A DNA stretch of 64,000 bases from Isoetes taiwanensis. Taxonomy: Eukaryota; Streptophyta; Lycopodiopsida; Isoetales; Isoetaceae. The translations under genes were made by a program, and so were the position numbers. Where the stretch lies: assembly GCA_021234155.1 (NCBI GenBank), contig JAJEKV010000065.1:5598807-5662806 (forward strand). Direction: 5' to 3'. Positions 10,692-23,048 of the stretch are shown piece by piece (the first letter of the stretch is position 1; each line of letters starts with the position of its first letter). The notes under the pieces are model-generated. The model saw nothing but the letters and a program-made list of their open reading frames with translations. It was not told the DNA's origin and searched no databases.

Positions 10692-12473
10692 CTAGGCTTG
10701 TTGATCCATTTGAGGAGTTGCTGCAGGAGCTGGTTGATACCTTGATTGTTGAGGCACGCGTGGTGGTTTTCGAAGAACAGGACGAGGGCTCTGTTTGCCA
10801 TTTGCTATCCAAAGTTGATAGGCTGTGAGGCGTACTGACGTGGTTTGATTCGTGCCTGGAAGTTGGACTTGAACGTGAGGAAGTTGAGGGCACGCCATTG
10901 TGGTATGACCCCATTCCAAACAATGATAGCACTGAGCTTTAGCAGGATCAAAAGGAGGACGGTTGCTTTGTCCCCGTGGCTGCTGAGATTGTTGATACTG
11001 TTGAGGAGGTTGGGCTTGAAATTGCTGAGGTTGATATGACGTCTGTTGCTGAGGCGTGGTCTGGACTTGATAAACCATCTTTTGCCGGAAGGGTGTAGGA
11101 TGGGTACGAGTGCATTCTTCCGTGGCATGATTGCACATGTTGCAGCGTTTACAATGAGGAGGGCCATTGGTGGAGTTGCACTCATTGGCCAAATGGCCTT
11201 GATATTTGCAGATGTGGCACCAAATTTGACTGCGTTGAGGATTTGAGTGTTGAGGCTGAACTGCAGTCTGAGGTACCATGACGGGAGGAATGAAGGGTAG
11301 CTCCTGGAGGGCCACGCCGCGAGAGGAAACATTAACTGAATGATTGACAAGTTTGATGGCCTGCTCCAAAGTCTTGGGGCGCAGGTATTTAGTCATGAGA
11401 CGAATAGCCAGAGGAAGTCCCTGCAGAAACCAGACGAGGATCTGGCTTTGCGTGGGGTACTCTTGAAGTTTGCTGAGGAGAATGTGAAGACGATCCGCAA
11501 AATCCCAGGCTGATTCCGTGGGCTCTTGCTGAAGATCATTGAGTTGCTTGAGAAGAAGTTGATCATCATCGGTGGTGCCATAATGAGAAAGGAAAGCAGT
11601 CTTCATTTCAGTCCAGTTTTGTTTCCAATAGCTTTTGTTTGCCATGAGCCATTGATGAGGGGATCCATGCAGCGTGGTGGAAAAGATATGAAACTTCAGT
11701 TGAGGTTGAGCGACCATTTAGGACAGCCAGAGCCTCAAATTCTTCCATGTGGGCTTGAGCACTTTGATCCAATGGTTTGCCTTTAGTACTGCCAAAAGTG
11801 GGATAGGTCAGTTTGAGAGTCTGAAAAGAAGATTGTGATTGGCCTTGTGCATAGAGAGGCAGAGTATAAGGAGGAACATAATGGGGTGGAACTTCCATGG
11901 ATTCCGTATGAAGTGGTAAAGGAGCAGAAAGACCTTGAAGATATGCAAAAGGAGGTTCTTGTGGTGGAGGACCTTGGCGTCCGTGGTCATGAGGTTTGAG
12001 ATCGGTAAGAGTGTAAACTGGAAGAGTCTGTTGAAAAGAAGGAGATTGAGGATATGTCCTAGGGGGGAAGAAACATGGGCATAACCCATTCCACCAGGGG
12101 AGATGATGGTTGTGAAGGCAGAGGAGATATGAATGTAGGCACTCTCTGGAGTGTGGAAATAAGAAGGAGTATGGCCAGAGGAGATATGAATGTAGGCACT
12201 CTCTGGAGTGTGGAAATAAGCAGGAGGTTGCTGAACAGGTGTATGATGAGGTGACTGAGGTTGTGAACAATGTTTACACGCCGGAGGAGAGCCAGGACGA
12301 GAGTGAACACGAGGAGTAGGTGGCGCCGATTGAGCTCGTGAGCGAATATGGCCTCCCTCAATATCATAACCAGTGTCATACATATCTCGAGCAACCTCGC
12401 GACGTTGATGGCGCTCCAAACGAGACGCCGTCTGGCTAAGAAGCTCCTTTGGAGTGAAAGCGCGGGCAGACAT
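10692..12473 (-). pseudogene. Element X gag with three zinc knuckles
   Basis: The start is taken at the ATG at 12473 (MSARAFTPKELLSQTAS), just after the primer site. A frameshift lies near 12250 and another near 11650. The capsid-like part (10692-11717) contains LSHYGTTDDDQLLLKQLNDL and SAWDFADRLHILLSKLQEYP. Three CCHC knuckles follow: CHICKYQGHLANEC, CKRCNMCNHATEEC and CYHCLEWGHTTMAC. The C-terminal part is rich in Gln and Pro. Gag packages the element RNA in cytoplasmic particles. A 54-base direct repeat, HTPESAYIHISS twice, sits near 12130-12220. Confidence 0.85.
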
Positions 12474-12499
12474 GATAAAAGAAGGAAGGAAAAGAAAAT

Positions 12500-12520
12500 C
12501 AGACCCGGCAGCGGTGACAG
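12500..12520 (-). promoter_or_regulatory. Element X primer-binding site (tRNA-Asp-like)
   Basis: Directly after the 5' LTR on the minus strand the bases read CTGTCACCGCTGCCGGG. This is an imperfect match to TGGCGCCGTTGCCGGGG, the complement of the tRNA-Asp 3' end used by Athila-type elements. The match is mutated. Confidence 0.5.
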
Positions 12521-12560
12521 TGTTTGGGGTGCGGGTTCGGAACTCCCCTGTAAGGCAATT
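12521..12560 (-). repeat. Element X 5' LTR, first 40 bases (cut off by element Y)
   Basis: TGTTTGGGG starts here and again 40 bases later at 12561. The first copy belongs to X, the second begins element Y. The remainder of the X LTR resumes at 24246. Confidence 0.7.
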
Positions 12561-13146
12561 TGTTTGGGGTCCGGGTTGGGAACTCCGCAAAGGCAGCTCT
12601 GCGGAGGACCCGTGGATCTAACAGGAGAATCCGGGGACTATGTCACACGGGATTTGCAAGAAAACAAAGGAAGGGGAAAAGAAAACAAAAGAACAATGAG
12701 ACAACAATGATAAGCTTCCTTGATATCAATGATGATGATACATGAGCTCTCGCAACCGAGAGAAAACTGAAATGAGATAAGACTCCAAACTCATCTAAAA
12801 CTCATGTGCTAGCTCTACTCATATATATAGTACAATGGCCTTTGGCCCAATATAGACACTCTGACTGATTTCGGTGCCGACTCCTGGAAGGAGATCTGAT
12901 TTGCAGGAATGCTGGCGGTGCCTCTTGAAGTGCCTGGAATCCTACCGATCGACGCTGAGCGGGGTGACTTTAATCACTTGTCTAAGCGGCGCCTCTTGGT
13001 AGAGACGCAGCTTTGATTGCGTGGTCCGGCTGCTTGGTCTTCATTGGCCTTTGACGACTGACCGGTCCCCGATCGTGGATCCTTAGACTTGACCTGGTCC
13101 ATCGTGATGCATGAATAATCTCGCACCGTGAGGCCTGGGACTAACA
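12561..13146 (-). repeat. Element Y 3' LTR (left copy)
   Basis: This 586-bp LTR has TG...CA ends and a TATATATA stretch near 12822-12830. It shares with the right copy a set of differences from the X LTRs (for example GATGATGATACATG), which pairs them. Confidence 0.85.
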
Positions 13147-13160
13147 CTCCCCCACCAAAC
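13147..13160 (-). promoter_or_regulatory. Element Y polypurine tract
   Basis: The minus strand next to the 3' LTR reads GTTTGGTGGGGGAG, nearly identical to the tract of X. Confidence 0.7.
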
Positions 13161-13189
13161 GACACTTTCGGTCAAGAAAAAGGAGGAAG

Positions 13190-16147
13190 TGTTTCCTAGG
13201 GCTGAAACCAGCAGCCGGAAAAGTGATCCCCACAGGGAATGAGGACGGCGCCATTATGGTAATGGGCAATGAGGTCCTGGCGTGTTTGAAGTGCGTCAGA
13301 GTGTTGAGCCCAAGGGGCGGGATCAAGATCAATGAGGAAGTGAGAGCCGCTAACCATGTCTTCGGGGTAGCATGGGCGCCTAAGGAACAACCGGCACTCC
13401 ATGAGAAGGCGGGTCTCTGAAGACCGAAGGCACTTGCGGGCATTCTGGATTGCAAGTAAAGATTGACGCGGGCCGATTTAAAGAGCTGACCGTGATGCAT
13501 TTGAGAGCAAAGACGAAACCAGCTTGATTGGCAGAATCAAGGGTCCGTGAGGTGGCGGCATTCTGTAAAAAAGTATCAAGGCCATGAAGAGCATCAGCAG
13601 GCCGTTGCCAACCACGCTCATTAGCAATATAGAGCCAATTTTCAGTAGTGTCCAAGGTGGCATTATCCTCCCAATCTGAGCGTCTGACAAATCGGGGATC
13701 CCACCGGAGATCCGTCGAGATCTGAGGCGGAGTCGACCCAGCGTGGCCATCCATGACCTTCGTCCAAAAGGGAAGACGCCAGTCGGAGGTCAAAAATCTG
13801 GGGCATGGAGGGACACCCAGTGAAGCATATGGACAGGGAGCCATGCCCGTGGGCGTGGGCTGCTGAGCCTGCTCCCGGAATTCTCGTACAAGATCGGGAT
13901 CAAGCGCTTTGCACCAGCTGTCCCAATCAGAAATAGAGAGTTGAGTACAGACAGGAGGACTATCCCAACCTGTAGGTACAGTCCTACTATCCAGGAGAGC
14001 ACGCAACTGATTGTAGCCGGCTAAGTGCTGCATATACACTTGGGCAAAGGGAAGATCCTCAGGATTCCCAAGATTCTTCCGCACCTGTGCCAACGCTTTG
14101 ACTTGCCATAGAGGTAAATGATGAGCAAGCTCGGGCATGTACTCCTGATGAAGAGTATGAGTCCGATCATGATCTGTGAGATAGGGGTTGGTATCCAAGA
14201 ACAACCACTGGGTTTGTGAGTCACCCTGAAAGTGCTGATGTGGCCCATCACGGAATTTGTCCTGAGTATCAGCCAGATAGAAGTCATGGAAGATGTACAC
14301 CATCGGCTGGACAACTCGGAAAGTGATTAAATCAGGGTCCTCACAGTGAAGGAGGTCGAAGACCAAGAAGGCACAGAGCAAACCTTTGTCTGCGATTGAG
14401 AGGTCTGGCCAGATCCGGAAAAAATCCACACTGCGCATGGGGACATCAACCTGACCATCTGCAGCGTACCACTTGAAAAGAAAGTAGTGGCGTCTGGCAA
14501 CCACATAATCTAGGTAGCTGGAAGGAGTAGCAAAATCCACAGACGTGTGGATACCAAGATTAAAGTAGCCTTCCTGTTTGGTTTGGGCCTCTTCAGCAGA
14601 TTGGATAGCTTGCTGGAGCTGATTTTCAAGATCACGGATCCGATTATCTTTTTCTAACAGAAGACGTGACTGATCACGGACCCATTTCTGAGGAAGCGTG
14701 GCATGTGAAGAGGATTGCCCCGGAGTGTTTAGGCGCAGCGTGGCAATCTCAGCGTCATCAATAATTTTCTATTTCTGAGCCTCCGTAAGCCGATCCTGGA
14801 GAGACGTCAATTGATTGGTCAGCGTGGAGAGCTGAGCTTCTAAGGAGTTGAGGCGAGCGTCACGCTCGGTCAGATCATGAACTTGAGTGCGGTAAGTCTG
14901 AGAAAGCTCCGCATACAAGGTGTCGAGCTTAGCAATGTCTTTCTCCTTGTCACCCAGGAGGGTGTCCTTTGTCTTGTTCTGCTCCAACAATTCCTGAATG
15001 GTGGTTTGTAACTGAGCCTGCTGGTCAACAAGCAGGCTGTTCTGATCATGGGCAGCCTTGAGATCCTCACGGGCCCGTAAAAAGACCTCGTGTTTTTCCT
15101 GAAGCTGTGTCTCCAGAAAGTGAACGTGCGTGGTAGCAGCTTGAAGGTCTCGGTGGAGCGCATCTGAGGTCTCCAGGGACGTTTGAACCACATTCATGAG
15201 AGCTTCCTGCAATTCTTGCAACTTGAGAACCGCAGCTTGAACATCCTGCTGATATTGATACAGGAGTTGGCGAGGATGTGGAGGTGGAGGGCCCTGTTGT
15301 GGCCGTGTTTGGGACGTCTGAGAAACATGATGAGAAAGGGAGCGCGTGGCTTCAGAGGAGGAAGAGGAAACAGTGACATGCGTGTGGGGTTGTTGAACAA
15401 GAGCAGGAGAAGGCTGGCGTGAAGGTGCAGCCTGTTGGTGTGGAGGAAGTGAATGTAGAGATTGCTGAGTGGAGGCATGAGAAATGGAAGGCGACACAGG
15501 AACAGAAAGATAATGACGAATAAGAGCTTGAAGATGGCCACCCACGGAAACTTCAGAGACAGAGGAGGGAGTGGCCCGAAGGCGATCTACTTCTTGTAGG
15601 AGTCTGTAAAACAACATTTGTGGCCAATCAAGAAAGTGAGTGGAGAAGACAGCTGTGATAACCACATTGTAGAATGGTTTATTGATATGGGTGTTCTTGA
15701 TAGAATACCCAAGGACTTGACGAAAGTGTCATGGGGCTTGGCAATATTTGTAAGGCGATGCATGTTCGCTTGATATTGAACAGCGCCAAACTCAGTGACC
15801 TCAATGTCCTGTAAAGCGGCCCAAGATAAACAAGGTGTTTGCAAAGGAATATGTAATACCTCAGAAACCAGGGGCTGAGTAAGCAGGATCGTGGTGCCAT
15901 CGACCACAATAGCATATCCTTCTGGGCGGTTGACGATATTAGCAACAAACTGCTTCAATTGGTCTGGATTTGGTGCCGGAAGGTCCATTTATGAGAATTC
16001 ATAAAGCTTGTGGCGTTCCGCAACTTCCCGATTTGGGCCAACGAGGGCTTCCCGAAAGGTGGGCGTCAAGAAGGACACAGACTCGAAAAGAGCCGGATCC
16101 CTTGGAGTAGAAGCTTGAAGAGTCGGAAATTTTGGTGCAGGAACCAT
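13190..16147 (-). pseudogene. Element Y long ORF downstream of integrase, coiled-coil, function unknown
   Basis: This is the better-preserved copy of the X ORF. It starts at an ATG at 16147 (MVPAPKFPTLQAST) and continues in three long open blocks: 15587-15988, 14769-15665 and 13380-14540. The first contains PAPNPDQLKQFVANIVNRPEG. The second has a Ser/Pro/Gln-rich stretch followed by about 150 residues of heptad-like coiled coil (VDQQAQLQTTIQELLEQNKT, LNSLEAQLSTLTNQLTSLQD). The third is a globular region of nearly 390 codons with WFFIWPDLS-like and RFLTSDWRLPFWTKV motifs. Summed length would be roughly 950 residues. A coiled coil suggests oligomerisation. I do not recognise a family, and no membrane anchor is evident. 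Confidence 0.7.
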
Positions 16148-16149
16148 GA

Positions 16150-17040
16150 CTAAGAGCGCAAGAGAGGAACCGGAAGGATGATCTTGAGAAGGCGGAGAGC
16201 GGAGAGCGGAAGACGAAAACAGAAAGAGGCGAAAAGAGTTTAAGGCGAAGGGGCATGATGAGGGCGAACCGGCAACCGTTGGTGGTGCCAGGTGGCGACA
16301 GATGCGAAGTAGGCGATTGAGAGGCAAAATTTTGGCTAAGTCCCCAAATAGTAAAGGGAGAAGTAATGAACGGTGGCGATGAGATGTAAGGGAATGATCT
16401 GATGTGACAGGTGACAAAAGAACGCACATTAATGTTTGACAGGCGTGAAAAGAAGGAATGTCATTTAATGCTGGCAACTCGAAGTGGGATATCATTAAAA
16501 CGAAGGTGTCAGAAGGTACCATGGCTGGATATGCGGCGGGAGAAAAGATTCCCCATTTAGTAACAGCCTTGCGTTGCAACCACGTTAGCGAAATTTCTGA
16601 TTGGTCCACGCGTCGGCGGGGGAGGTCCCGGTTGGCTATATAAGGCGAGCGATTGAGCGAAGCGGAGACACCCGATGGCTTCGGTATATCTCAGCTGGCT
16701 GGATTGCACGACACTATGCCGTCTAACTGTCTGGAGTGGATCACTTGTAAAATGGACTGCTTGGACCTCTGGCGGTGCCACAATCATGGCATTGCTATGG
16801 ACGGGTGGTGTGCCGGCATGGGCGAAGCATGCCGATCCCCATACCAACGGGATGGAGGTGATTCTGCATTTGGGACCACGGCGAAAGCACTACTACCACA
16901 TCTGCGTATCACCTCCTCGCTCGAACGGGAGTAGAGGGTTTTCTCCCCAGGATTTAGTAGATAGGGCTCACGAGCCCGTTTTTTGTAAATAGGGCTCGCC
17001 CATAGCGAAAATAGATGGGCTCGCCCACATTTTGTAAAAT
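16150..17040. promoter_or_regulatory. Element Y spacer with conserved TATA-like palindrome and hairpin
   Basis: No gene is supported. It matches the X spacer: ATTGG at 16600-16604, TATATAAG at 16637-16644, and a hairpin at 16992-17026 in which GGGCTCGCCCAT faces ATGGGCTCGCCC. A second palindrome, GGGCTCACGAGCCC, lies just before it. ATTGG-to-TATA spacing is 33 bases here and 31 in X. Confidence 0.4.
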
Positions 17041-17045
17041 TTCAC

Positions 17046-18240
17046 CTATATAATATAAATATGCCGCTTAGTCACTATACATTTGTGTAATGCATTATGC
17101 GGAGCGAACAAAGATCGGTGGATGATTGTCACTCTGTTGTATGAAATTGTTTGGCGAAAGCCATTAACTAGTGTAGGTAATGGAGTTCCATCTAATTCAG
17201 CTTGAAAACGCGGGTTGCACCACTTGAACAATTTGATAAGGGCCAAGCCATCAAAACTTTAACTTGCCGGAAAAATTTTTGTAACGAGAATCATAAAGAA
17301 GAACCAAATCGCCTTCTTTGAATGTTTTGTCTTATACGTTTGTCATGTAAAGATTTTTGCAATCTGTTGTCCATGAAGAACACGAATGTAAGCATCACGC
17401 CCTAAGTTCATCCAACTGTTCCAATTGATAAACCCTTTCTTTGAGTGCAAGAGAGTGTATTATGGGTCAGAGCCAGGTTGAAAACGGAGAGTTGGAAGAA
17501 TGTATTCAAAAGGCATGAGAGCTTCTTGACCATAAACCAATTTGAAAGGAGTGTGACCGGTAGCTATTTTGAAACAAGTATTGTAAGCCCAAAGAACCGT
17601 AGGGAAGCTTGTTTTGCCGGTCCGGTCGAAGGCGTCACAAATTTTCTTGAGAATTGTGACCAAAGTTTTGTTGGTGCTTTCAGCCAAACCGTTCCCTTGA
17701 GGATAGTAATGTGTGCTCTTGTGATGATGGATCGAGTAGATAATCCGTCGGCTCCTTTATGGTATGATTGATAAAATGGACACCTCGATCACCGACCCAG
17801 CTCGTGAGGCGCCAAAAGCGTGATGATTTTGCCGATAGATGACCTTGGTCGCGGCTTGCCGCAGGTGTTGTGCGGAAGTGCGCTAGCTTCCGCCCATTTG
17901 GTAGCGTAGTCGGTGAGAACGAGAATGTAGCGAACGCGGGTGTGCAGCTGCAGCGGATCAATGGGTCCCATAAAATCCATCCCCATTTGCTGAAAGGAAG
18001 GGCGTGGCGGCCGGCGTCAATGGAAGAGCGTCCGGGGCGTGGGCCTTCCCACACCACGACAAGCATCACACGTCGGCGGGCGGGCGTGGCGTCTTTGAAG
18101 AGCGTGGGCCAAAATAACCCGCAAGAAGGATTTTGTGTGCCGTGGTGTCACCATGAAAATGACCACCACAAGAGCCCTTCATGGGCTTCTCGGACAATAT
18201 CCGGGACCTCATGAGGGAGAACACGCCGTCGAAGGGGCGG
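17046..18240 (-). pseudogene. Element Y integrase, degraded
   Basis: The core motifs of X recur in broken frames: MGMDFMGPIDPLQLHT near 17986, HFINHTIKEPTDYLL near 17760, and MAESTNKTLVTILKK at 17687 covering the Glu region. ILLAGYFGPRSSKT near 18110 marks the zinc-binding region, with several small indels compared with X. It cannot encode an active enzyme as written. Confidence 0.75.
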
Positions 18241-19690
18241 TATCCTTGCCCCTTTGTAAAGATGGCCTGCAACCATGGTGTAGTCCACGGACCTCCGCGG
18301 AGAAATTGGTGTCGGCCCGGGATTGACGCTTGGCTGGAGAGAGCGTGGCGTCCTCGGGTGGAAGAGCGCCTGTGAGGAGATACTGCTGAAAGTCGTGGAA
18401 CCAATATGGCGTTGCCGTGACCAGAAAGAGTTGAGCGTCAGGAAAGCGCGGGAGACTCCGTGGAGGATCATCTGTGGATCGTGAAAGATAATCCGGGACA
18501 ACATGAGATTTGCACGCCTTGTGAACAATTTCAAAAGGTGCAAATTCTTGCGGAAGGAGAACCCAACGAGCAATGCGCCCGTGAAGTGGATTTGTTGATC
18601 AAATAAAGGAGTGCTTGGTGGTCAACAAAGAATTTGATCTGATTGCCTAAAAGATAGTGACGGAAGCGTTGGACACAGAAAATTAAACCCAAGGCTTCAC
18701 GCTCTGTGGCAGAGTGGTTGCGCTCAGCAGGATTAAGTTTTCTGCTGGCATATCGGTTTGGTTTGTCGGGTAAGCGCATCATATTCTTGAGAAAGAACAG
18801 CTCCAATAGCGAGCAGCGAGACATCTACATGGGCGTGAAAGGGCTTGTCCCATTGAGGAGGAACAAGAACGGGGCCTGAGTAAGTAAAAGCTTCAATTTG
18901 TTGGAAAAACATCCGCACGGGAATTCCAAGCCGGTGGATTCATCACTCGTGAGTTTATGAATGGGATCTGCAATGGCCGCAAGTCGGGGAATGAAGGTGG
19001 AGTAATAATTTACCTTACCCGGGAAAGAGTGTGTCTCCTTGATATTGGCGGTGCTTGAGCCTTGAGCACACAACTGATTTTGGCGGGATCGGTGGTGATA
19101 CCGCTTTCGACAACGCGTGTCCTAACAAGAACACCAGTGGACGCAGAAGGTGCATTTTCGGGATTGAGACTAATGCCTGGGACTCATCACATTTCTGAAA
19201 GACGAGTTCCAATTTATCCAAATGGTCAGCCATGGGCAGTAGGCGAGAGAAGTCATCTTGAAAAATTTGCAAGAAGGATTTTCCTTCATAAAATCATGAA
19301 AACTCGAGAGCATTATGCGTTGAAACGTTGATGGAGAGTTTGATAATCAAAAGGAACCACCTTGTAGGCAAAAAGTGCTTTACGGGGTGGTGAAAGTAGT
19401 CTTGAGTTGATCAGATTCTTTGATTGAGATCTGATTGTAGCGAAAAAACCATCCATGAAGGAGTACATCTCATGTCCAGCGACCTCTTCCAGAACCTGGT
19501 CTGTGAAGGGAAGTGGAAAATGATCACGCTCCGTGGCCTGATTTAGTTTTCGGTAGTCCACACAAACACGGATCTTTCCATTGTGTTTGAGTGCAATGAC
19601 AATGGGGCTCACCCATTGAATGTTTGACCTCATAGATCAAACCGGCAAAGAAGAAGTTTGTCAATTTACGCCTTGGCGCGATCCGGTAAT
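18241..19690 (-). pseudogene. Element Y reverse transcriptase and RNase H, degraded
   Basis: RT motifs CVDYRKLNQATERDHFPLPF and FMDGFFATIRSQ lie in the 19313-19633 reading and QIFQDDFSRLLP near 19270, confirming the F-x-D-D site seen in X. RNase H pieces (KVNYYSTFIPRLA, KFFVDHQALLYLINKSTS) follow. Frames change at least four times. Confidence 0.75.
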
Positions 19691-21240
19691 TGGGGTTGAG
19701 CGATGCATGCGTTGCTATCCGGGGCCGGGCATCGATTTGGTAGGAATAGTGAGTTCCCCCAAGGTTTTGTTGATCCCCCGAAGGTCTCTGTAGCTCCAGG
19801 CGAAAATGTGTTTGAACTTTTTGAAGAGCGTGATGGCCCTGTTACGATAGGGTGTCGGAAGATTGGCGGCAATGCGGACGGTGATTGTTGCCCCGTCCAC
19901 AATCTCAACTTCGAGGAGTACGAATATGTGGGATAACTTCCGTGTCTTGGACAATATGAGCAGGAGGTTGAAGCATGCGGGATGAGTGGCGCCTGGCGTG
20001 GTGAAAAAAGAGGTTGGCGATTGTCATCAAGCGAGAGGTTGCTTCATGACAACGCGTGTACATCAACGGGATCGGGGAAGTTCGGCATCCGAAAAGTGAT
20101 CAACACGTTGGATGCGATTGCAAGGAGCCGTGTAGGGGTCAAGCAAGGCAGCCGCGGCTGGTCCCGATCAAGCGTCATTTCTCCCCAAGGATCAAAGATA
20201 TTCGGGGGTAGGATGACGAGGCGGACTTCGCGGTGGAGCCTGAACTTGATAGATATTCTGGGCATCCTCAGAATCGGTGTCGGAGAGAGATGGTTCAGCA
20301 TTATCAACCGAAATGATCTTACCGGTTTCCAAGTCCATAGTGGCATTGAGGTGACCATCCCGTGGATGACTAACTCCGATCCCGTGGCCCAATAATGGAT
20401 ACTCTTGGCCTGGCGGAGAAAAGGTCTGCCGACCAACATTTCATAATCACCAGGATCCTCTCCCGCCTTCCAAACACCAAATTCTAAGGGGAATCGGAGA
20501 TCACCAATGTTGATGTGAAGAAGAGGTGTGACACCTTGAGGTCTCGTGATATGGCCATTAGCCAATTTGATGTCATATGGGGCACGATAGAGTTGCGTGA
20601 TGCCCATTTGTTTGCGGAGTTTATCCGTGATGAGATTGACAGCGCTACCTCTGTCAATTTGAACATGATTGACTTGTTGATGGCCCACCGTGGCATGGAC
20701 CGTGGGTGTAGAGGTAGCAACAGCCCCAACCAAAACGGTCGGAAGTGGTAACTGGTCCTTGAGAGCAAGACATAGTTTCAAAATTGTTGCCAAACTTAAG
20801 GGAATTTTGATTTTTGCCAGCTCCTCTTGGAGTTCCAGAGGCACATGAGAAAAAGGATCTCTTTGGATCCACGGTCTTGGAGTCGCGTGGTAATGAAGCA
20901 AACAACTTTTTGAGTAAGTCAACCTCCTTGGCAATATTAGGATATGTCCGAGGCGTGGAGGTTGAGATGTGGAAGGTGCATCTTGTCTTTCTTTGAGCTC
21001 TCGGTGGTGGCATGAACATTAGCCAGCGTCGGCGGCCTTCAGCCTTTTGCATTAGGTTCTAATGCTTTGGCGTACTTTTGGCATGACATGAGGCATGAGT
21101 TTTTCCAAGTCAGGTGCAAAGCGAACCTTTTGTCCTCTTCATGAGGGATTGTGTCGACCGCAAGCGGCAGGTTTCGTGCCACGAGGAATAATGGTTAAGG
21201 GGCGTGGACAGTGCGGGCGTGAAACCAAACCAACCCAATT
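19691..21240 (-). pseudogene. Element Y protease and linker, degraded
   Basis: The reading at 20044-20934 contains VPLELQEELAKIKIPLSLAT, then VQIDRGSAVNLITDKL (D-R-G-S at the active-site position), then IKLANGHITRPQG and MLVGRPFLRQAKSIHYW in one frame. That part is longer and more continuous than in X. The linker to RT is broken. Confidence 0.72.
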
Positions 21241-21243
21241 TGA

Positions 21244-23007
21244 CTACCGGATTTGGAGGATTAAGAGCCCGAAAAATTTATTCCCGTGCTTGTTGATCCA
21301 TAAAGGAGGTTGATTGGCGGGGAGCTGGTTGATAGCGTGATTCTTTGGCGCGAGGTGGCTTACGAAGAACGGGACGAGGGCCTTGTTTGCCATTGGCAAT
21401 CCAAAGTTGGTAAGCCGTAAGGCGGACCGAGGTGGTCCGATTGGTGCCGGGAAGCCGCACCGAACTTGTGGAAGTTGAGGACATGCCGCGGGTGGTATGA
21501 CCCCATTCGTGACAAAGTGATAACACCGAGCTTTAGAAGGATCAAAGGGGCGTGTGTTGGGTCCCGTTGTTGCTTCGATTGTTGATAGAGTTGATTGGGT
21601 TGAGCCTGCAGGTGGTTGCGGTGATATTGCGATCGTTCTTCGAGTTGTTGTTTGCACTTGATAAACTAGCTTATTTGCGGAAGGTGTAGGATGAGTGCGA
21701 GTGCACTCTTCCGTGGCATGATTGCACATGTTGCATCTTTTACAATGAGGTGGGCCATTGGTGGAGTTGCACTCATTTGCCAAGTGGCCTTGATGTTTGC
21801 GAGATATGGCACGGATCGGTGCGCTTCTGGATTGGCGTGTTGAGGTTGGACGGCGATCGTGGAACCATGACCGGTGGTATGAAAGGGAGCTCTGAAGAGC
21901 CCGCATACGGGAGGAAACATTGACGGAGTGATTGACAAGGTCTATAGCCTGCTCCAAAGTCTTGGAAGCAGTATTCGGTCATGAGTCGGATAGCTGGAGG
22001 AAGTCCTTGGAGAAACCAGACCAAAGATCCGGCTGCAGTAGCCGGGTACTCTTTAAGTTTCTTTGGCGAGGATATGAAGTCGATCCGCAAAATCCCTGGC
22101 GGACTCCGTGGGCTCTTGTTGAAGGTCATTGAGTTGCTTGAGATGAAGTTGATCATCATCCTTGTAGTGGGTTCCATAGTGAGAAAAGAAAAGCGGTTTT
22201 CATTTCGACCAATCTTGTTTCCAGTGGCTTTTGTTGGACATAAGCCATTGATGAGGAGAGCCACGCGGCGTGGTGGAAAAAGATATGGAATTTCAGTTGA
22301 GGTTGTGCATGACCATTTAGGAGCCGGTGAGCCTCAAATTCTTCCATGTGGGCACGAGCACTTTGGTCTAATGGTTTGCCTTTCGTGTTGCCAAAGGTTG
22401 GATAAGTCAACTTAAGGGTCCGAAAGGTAGAGGTGAAAGTGCTTGGCTGGGACAGAACCGGATAGGGATTATATTGAGGTGGAGTTGGAGGTGGCATGGT
22501 GCACGAAAGACCCCGGATGAAGGGGTGACCGAGGGGAGGTACCGGAGGTGCTTGATTATTGGTTTTGAGGTCGGTAAGGTTGTAAACAGGAAGAGCGGTG
22601 GAAAATGTAGGGAAGGGAAATTCCTGGGGAGGAGCAAAAGAGACATGTGGATATCCCTGTCCGCCTGGAGGAGATGATGGTTGTGAAGGCAGAGGCGTAT
22701 GGCCAGAAGAATGATGGATGTAGGCATGTTACGGGGTATGAAAGTAAGGTTGAGAAGGTTGAGCGATAGGGCTCGATAGTGATGAGGTGACCGAGGTCAT
22801 GGAGCAATGTTTGCACGCTTGAGGCGGGGACGGAGACAGATAATACGAGGGTGGGTGGGCCGACTGAGCCCTAGACCGAATGTGGCCTCCCTCAATGTCA
22901 TAAGCAGATCCATACATGTCGCGAACAGCTTCCCTTCGATGATGGCGCTCAAAGCGAGACGCCGTCTGGGAAAGGAGTTCTTCTGGCGTGAAGTTTCGGG
23001 CAGACAT
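21244..23007 (-). pseudogene. Element Y gag, degraded
   Basis: The start is the ATG at 23007 (MSARNFTPEELLSQTAS), aligned with X. The knuckle region remains in 21244-21957: HLANECNSTNGPPHCKRCNM and CNHATEEC. The first and third knuckles are damaged. Frames are broken in at least five places compared with X. Confidence 0.75.
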
Positions 23008-23048
23008 GGCGACAGAAGAAAGGAAAATCGAATCAGACCCGTGGCGGG

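Noticed and set aside
12521-23048. X and Y as a tandem array sharing a central LTR
   Set aside because: LTR pairing by shared differences and the 40-base fragment at 12521 fit nesting better.
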